Assembly: GCA_017442825.1 (NCBI GenBank)
Contig: JAFRYZ010000005.1
Span: 1 to 64,000 of the forward strand
Reading direction: 5' to 3'
Source: Prevotella sp.
GTDB lineage: Bacteria; Bacteroidota; Bacteroidia; Bacteroidales; Bacteroidaceae
Length of the DNA: 64,000 bases
The translations under genes and the position numbers were made by a program. Below the pieces are notes generated by a model. It saw nothing but the letters and a program-made list of their open reading frames with translations. It was not told the DNA's origin and ran no database searches. Below are positions 60,569 through 64,000 of the stretch, one piece after another. Each line of letters starts with the position of its first letter. The first letter of the stretch is position 1.

Positions 60569-63061
60569 ATGAAAAGAACATTACTATTAGTCATGACGGC
60601 ACTGCTGACGATAGCGGCAAGTGCCGAAGAAATGGTCATCAACCAAGTACACTTCCCCGACCGCAACTTTCGTGAGTGGCTCCTTCAGCAACCGTATGGG
60701 GCAGACGGAGTGATTACCGATGCCGAGATCAATGCGATTACCAGCCTGTCCGTGCAGTCATTGGGCATCAAGAGCTTGAAGGGTATCGGGAATTTCACTG
60801 CCTTGACCGAACTGTATTGCTACGGCAACCAGCTTGATGGTAATGCCATGATTCAACTCAGTGGCGAGTTGCCATCCTCTGTGGGTGAAACTACGTTCAA
60901 TCTCTATGCCATCGACAGCAAAGACAGTGGGGAAGGAAACGTTCTTACTACCTCTATAGCCTATTTATTTAATAATAAAGGCTGCAAAGTGTATGACATG
61001 AATGGAGGTGAAGCTGTAGAAATCATCGGAGCATTGCCTGACAAGTCTACTTGGCTGACGCTGGACGACTGGGCAACCAAGTCTCAAAGGATGCCGTTAG
61101 ATACGACCTATACCGATGCTACGGGTACCCTCAAGGTAAAAGTCAATAACCAAGAGAATAAAATGAAATGGGATATTGATAGGAGATTTTGGTTCGAAAA
61201 CCCTCTTGGTATTGCTGAATTATGGGAAGGAACGCGATTGAATACAAATACGAAAGTCACTACTACTAATATGGTTGTTACCACTCCCACTGCAGGCTAT
61301 CTGTATGTATATGCTTATACAGGTGTACCAGGACGAACATTAAGGGCGATTGGGAAGAGGTACATCAAGCAGGTAGAACTTCCTAATAGTAAGGTAGATA
61401 TGCAAGATGCAGACGGGACGATGCGTGGTTCTTATCCCAACACGTGCATTCCTGTATCAGTTGAGAATGCTGCGGCAGGAGTAGAACTTACCTCGCCATA
61501 CGGATCCATCTATATTTGTAGTATCATCTTCGTTCCTATTGAGTTTGAATCATCTTCAACACCAAAGACTACTACCTTTACGACCGAAGAGGGGACGAAA
61601 CTAACTTTGCAAGTCATCAGCGAAGACGAAAAGACGGCTATTATTACTGCTGCCGATGTAGCAATGGGGCAGACGGAATTGACCATCCCCGAAACCGCTA
61701 ACGGATATACCATTACTGGTATTGGCGATTATGCATTCTATTGGAATAGTATTTTTGATCTCTTGGAGCGGATAACTCTTCCTGAGACGATAGAAGAGAT
61801 TGGAGAATGGGGATTCGGCGCATGCTCTAAACTGAAAGAAATCAACATGCCTGCTGCCTTGAAGAGTATTGGTAATAGTGCTTTTATCAATTCTCGTGAG
61901 TTGACTTCGTTCAATATTCCCAAAAGCACATTGTATATCGGTGACAACTGCTTTAGCAACTGCACAAAATTAGCATCCTTCACAGTCGATGCTGCCAATA
62001 CTCACTTCACCGTACAGGATGGCATACTCTATGGTACTGAAAACGGTGTGCCGACTACGCTGGTGATGTATCCGATGCCCAAGAACGATGTAACTGACTT
62101 TGTCGTTCCCAGTACTGTAAAGAAGATACAGACCTTGAAGAATATAACATCCTTGGAAACGATTACCTTGCCCGACGGTATTGAAGAGATTGTCGATATG
62201 GGATTGGGATGCAGGTCTCTGAAAGCTATCTATTTGCATCAGGATAATCCATACTACACCAAACAAGATGGTGTCCTTTACGACAAAAGTATGCAGACGT
62301 TGATGTTGATTCCTGAAGGGCATCAGATGGAAACGTTCACCGTACCGAATGGGGTGACAAGAATAGAAAGCGGTGCCATTGCTTACCTACAGCAGCTGAA
62401 GGTGCTGAATATCCCGACATCAGTGGAATCCTTAACCCTTTCTGATTTTTATAACTATCCATGTCCTGCACTACAGGCAATTAACGTTGATGAATATAAC
62501 AACAAGTATTCGTCTATAGACGGATTGCTGTATGAAAAAGGGAATGGTCAATATTACCTTAATTGTTGTCCGCCAGCCAGAACTGGCGATGTTACGATAC
62601 CAGATACAGGTATCAGAATAAGTTGTGCTTTCCGCAATTGCCAGCATTTAGGGACAGTAGAGATTCCCGCTTCGGCGATTTGTTCCTCACGATTAGTAGT
62701 CAATGGCAATTACTATCTTGGCATTTTCAATAATACGAAGATTGAAAAACTGGTTATCTACAGTGATGACATTCTTAACTATGATATCTATCCTGAAAGG
62801 GCGGCACAGTATCTCGACCTCAGTACTGTTATTTATGTGCCGGAAAACCGCGTAGAGGCTTGCAAAGCAAGTGCTGGTTGGGGACAATATACGATTAAAT
62901 CGATAGATGAACTGACGACGGGCATTAGCAGCGCTTCGCTAAATGATAATGTGCAAACGGCAAATGATAATGCGCCGGCATATAACCTCAGCGGACAGCG
63001 GGTAGGACAGAGCTATAAGGGCATTGTCATCAGGAACGGGCGAAAGATTGTTGTGAGGTGA
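60569..63061 (+). CDS. BspA-like leucine-rich-repeat secreted protein
   Basis: 830 residues. Signal peptide to TIAASAE (about residue 20). The region 22-110 (VHFPDRNFREWLLQQPYGADGVITDAEINAITSL) is the calcium/dockerin-like or LRR-cap start seen in related proteins. A central beta-domain (about 145-330) follows. From about 345 to 760 run BspA/TpLRR repeats with the pattern LxxIxLPxxxxxIxxxAFxxCxxL (for example ITLPETIEEIGEWGFGACSKL). The end YNLSGQRV ... GIVIRNGRKIVVR is a sorting tail nearly the same as in the M6 protease. BspA-type proteins bind host matrix or other bacteria; the ligand here is unknown. It follows the 6S-like RNA by 44 bp; no separate promoter was identified. Confidence 0.88.
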   Translation: MKRTLLLVMTALLTIAASAEEMVINQVHFPDRNFREWLLQQPYGADGVITDAEINAITSLSVQSLGIKSLKGIGNFTALTELYCYGNQLDGNAMIQLSGELPSSVGETTFNLYAIDSKDSGEGNVLTTSIAYLFNNKGCKVYDMNGGEAVEIIGALPDKSTWLTLDDWATKSQRMPLDTTYTDATGTLKVKVNNQENKMKWDIDRRFWFENPLGIAELWEGTRLNTNTKVTTTNMVVTTPTAGYLYVYAYTGVPGRTLRAIGKRYIKQVELPNSKVDMQDADGTMRGSYPNTCIPVSVENAAAGVELTSPYGSIYICSIIFVPIEFESSSTPKTTTFTTEEGTKLTLQVISEDEKTAIITAADVAMGQTELTIPETANGYTITGIGDYAFYWNSIFDLLERITLPETIEEIGEWGFGACSKLKEINMPAALKSIGNSAFINSRELTSFNIPKSTLYIGDNCFSNCTKLASFTVDAANTHFTVQDGILYGTENGVPTTLVMYPMPKNDVTDFVVPSTVKKIQTLKNITSLETITLPDGIEEIVDMGLGCRSLKAIYLHQDNPYYTKQDGVLYDKSMQTLMLIPEGHQMETFTVPNGVTRIESGAIAYLQQLKVLNIPTSVESLTLSDFYNYPCPALQAINVDEYNNKYSSIDGLLYEKGNGQYYLNCCPPARTGDVTIPDTGIRISCAFRNCQHLGTVEIPASAICSSRLVVNGNYYLGIFNNTKIEKLVIYSDDILNYDIYPERAAQYLDLSTVIYVPENRVEACKASAGWGQYTIKSIDELTTGISSASLNDNVQTANDNAPAYNLSGQRVGQSYKGIVIRNGRKIVVR

Positions 63062-63084
63062 ATCTCTCTTCCGACTGAAAACAG

Positions 63085-63117
63085 AACCGTCGAAACTCCA
63101 TCGAAGTTTCGGCGGTT
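63085..63117 (+). terminator. Intrinsic terminator of the BspA-like gene
   Basis: AACCGTCGAAACT (63085-63097) pairs with AGTTTCGGCGGTT (63105-63117) with one G.U pair, followed by GCTTTTGTT. Confidence 0.85.
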
Positions 63118-63214
63118 GCTTTTGTTATGCTATATTTATACCATAGGATAATAAAAAACATCGTGTCATGCGACGCAAAATCTGTATGTCGCTATTTCTT
63201 AGGTGCTTACAAAT

Positions 63215-63469
63215 TTATTAGCGAAGAAAGACGAGCGCAATTGAGCGCAAGTCGTACTCTCCTCTTTTTTCCCTATTTCCCCTTCTGTTTTCAAAGGCAT
63301 AGCTTTCCGACGCGAAAGGCATAGCGTTTGAACGGCAAAAGCTATGCGTTTGAAACGCAAAAGCAATGCGTTTTGAGCGCAAGCCCGTTTATGCTATCCG
63401 GAAATGTAGGGAAAAGTGCCGTTTGCGCTCAATTTGCGCTCAATTGCGCTCGTCTTTCTTCGCTAATAA
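63215..63469. repeat. Palindromic element: 36-bp inverted repeats around a 22-bp array
   Basis: Perfect 36-bp inverted repeats at 63215-63250 and 63434-63469, with a further TTACA/TGTAA match 3 bp outside. The right arm contains three TTGCGCTCAA-like units. Between the arms lies a T/C-rich part, the 22-bp tandem array (63293-63380) and about 50 bp of unique sequence. No open frame in the 510-bp gap (63062-63571) looks real, so this may be a non-autonomous mobile or structural repeat. Confidence 0.85.
63293..63380. repeat. Four tandem 22-bp repeats
   Basis: Units start at 63293, 63315, 63337 and 63359. Pattern AAA(A/G)G, then ATGCG or ATAGC, then TTTGAA, then CGC or GGC; units 2-4 fit AAA(A/G)-N6-GCGTTTG or GCGTTTT. 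Unit 3 has an internal GCGTTTGAAACGC palindrome. Period and A-rich start match the array at 6391-6544. Confidence 0.85.
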
Positions 63470-63571
63470 GTCTGTAAACGGCTGTAAAACAGATAGTTAA
63501 AGTGTTTGCGTCGCAATGCTCAATAAAACATTTTCTTTCCTGGTATAGGGCAAACGCTTCGTCATGCAGTG

Positions 63572-64000
63572 CTACTTATAGAAGTTGTGCTCGAAAGCAG
63601 TAAATTCGTCCTGCTTTAAAACGCATCGTTTCCACCAGGATTCGATAAAACCGAAGCCGTAGCCCATGAGTTGGACGAAGGCGGCTGGAATGGAGAGAAT
63701 GCCCACTTTTACACTTTTGTTCTGGCGACTGGAGTCGATACAAAGCAGCAGACTATAGAGTAATAATGGGGAGAGGAACAATATAGCCCATAGATAATTG
63801 ACAATTGACAATGATGCTAGAACGGCGAAGAGAAGACACAACAAACAACAGCCGAGGACACCGATAGTGAAAATGGTTGGCAAGAGATGCACAAGCTTCA
63901 GTGTGCCAGGATGTCTTTTCTCCAAATTGATGCGGGCAATACCACTGTTATAAACCTGTCGGAAAAACTTGCGGAAGTCAGTACGTCGCTTGTGCCATAC
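63572..64000 (-). CDS. Glycosyltransferase family 2 protein, C-terminal part (runs off the window)
   Basis: The frame continues past the right edge; about 142 residues are inside the window, and the TTG at 63925 is not a start. It begins VWHKRRTDFRKFFRQVYNSG and IARINLEKRHPGTLKLVHLLP, the typical region after the catalytic domain of membrane glycosyltransferases, then two or three hydrophobic segments (FTIGVLGCCLLCLLFAVLASL, LWAILFLSPLLLYSLLL) and IPAAFVQLMGYGFGFIESWWKR. Such enzymes add sugars during polysaccharide assembly at the inner membrane. Donor and acceptor cannot be told from this part. Confidence 0.8.
   Translation of the reverse strand, partial: VWHKRRTDFRKFFRQVYNSGIARINLEKRHPGTLKLVHLLPTIFTIGVLGCCLLCLLFAVLASLSIVNYLWAILFLSPLLLYSLLLCIDSSRQNKSVKVGILSIPAAFVQLMGYGFGFIESWWKRCVLKQDEFTAFEHNFYK

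Noticed and set aside
63572..63925. Complete 117-residue membrane protein
   Set aside because: The same frame stays open to the window edge and matches the end of a glycosyltransferase, so it is a partial gene.

Overview
The window looks like chromosomal DNA of a Prevotella-like member of the Bacteroidales. It carries two SusC/SusD outer-membrane uptake pairs, large secreted proteins with Prevotella-style C-terminal sorting tails, a BspA-type leucine-rich-repeat protein, a MurA with Asp in place of the catalytic Cys, and repeated promoters of the Bacteroidota form TTTG-N19/20-TAnnTTTG. No rRNA, CRISPR array or intact insertion sequence is visible.

Layout. 0.2-6.1 kb: a giant secreted protein and a small companion. 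6.4-6.5 kb: seven tandem 22-bp repeats. 6.6-9.7 kb: two overlapping reverse-strand exported proteins. 9.8-25.5 kb: two divergent SusC/SusD loci separated by a tyrosine recombinase; the right one continues into a surface lipoprotein and an M6 metalloprotease. 25.8-32.9 kb: three tandem family 9 pectate-lyase-like proteins. 33.2-35.7 kb: an acid phosphatase and a DUF2207 gene interrupted by an in-frame TGA. 35.9-38.4 kb: a VirE/VapE-like protein and a DUF6078-like protein. 38.7-39.7 kb: two small exported or membrane proteins. 39.8-45.2 kb: a DNA-modification island with a DpnD-like protein, a structured leader RNA, Dam, a DpnII-like nuclease, a second methyltransferase, and remnants of a type I system (HsdM lacking its catalytic core, a truncated ORF6N protein). 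45.2-60.2 kb: mostly housekeeping genes: tRNA-Leu, manC, nadD-gmk-yicC, tsaB-DUF4290-murA-rimM-dxr-rseP-capA, a HIT protein, greA and dsbD. 60.2-64 kb: a candidate 6S-like RNA, a BspA-like protein, a palindromic element with another 22-bp repeat array, and the 3' part of a glycosyltransferase.

The most striking feature is at 14.5-16.1 kb. The recombinase gene is bracketed by inverted repeats that contain the 5' leaders of the two divergent SusC genes; similarity continues into their signal-peptide codons. Only one convincing outward promoter is seen (14693-14724), inside the bracketed segment and pointing at the left SusC. Inverting the roughly 1.3-kb segment would move this promoter and the recombinase to face the right SusC operon. 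The locus therefore reads as a two-way genetic switch between two nutrient-uptake systems, the right one linked to a secreted protease. DNA inversion controlling SusC/SusD proteins is known in Bacteroides; this arrangement, with one promoter alternating between two complete operons, is inferred from sequence.

Several smaller oddities deserve attention: two unrelated-looking 22-bp tandem arrays with the same internal pattern, a dispersed short repeat inserted in frame inside a gene, and two rod-like RNAs with Bacteroidota promoters.
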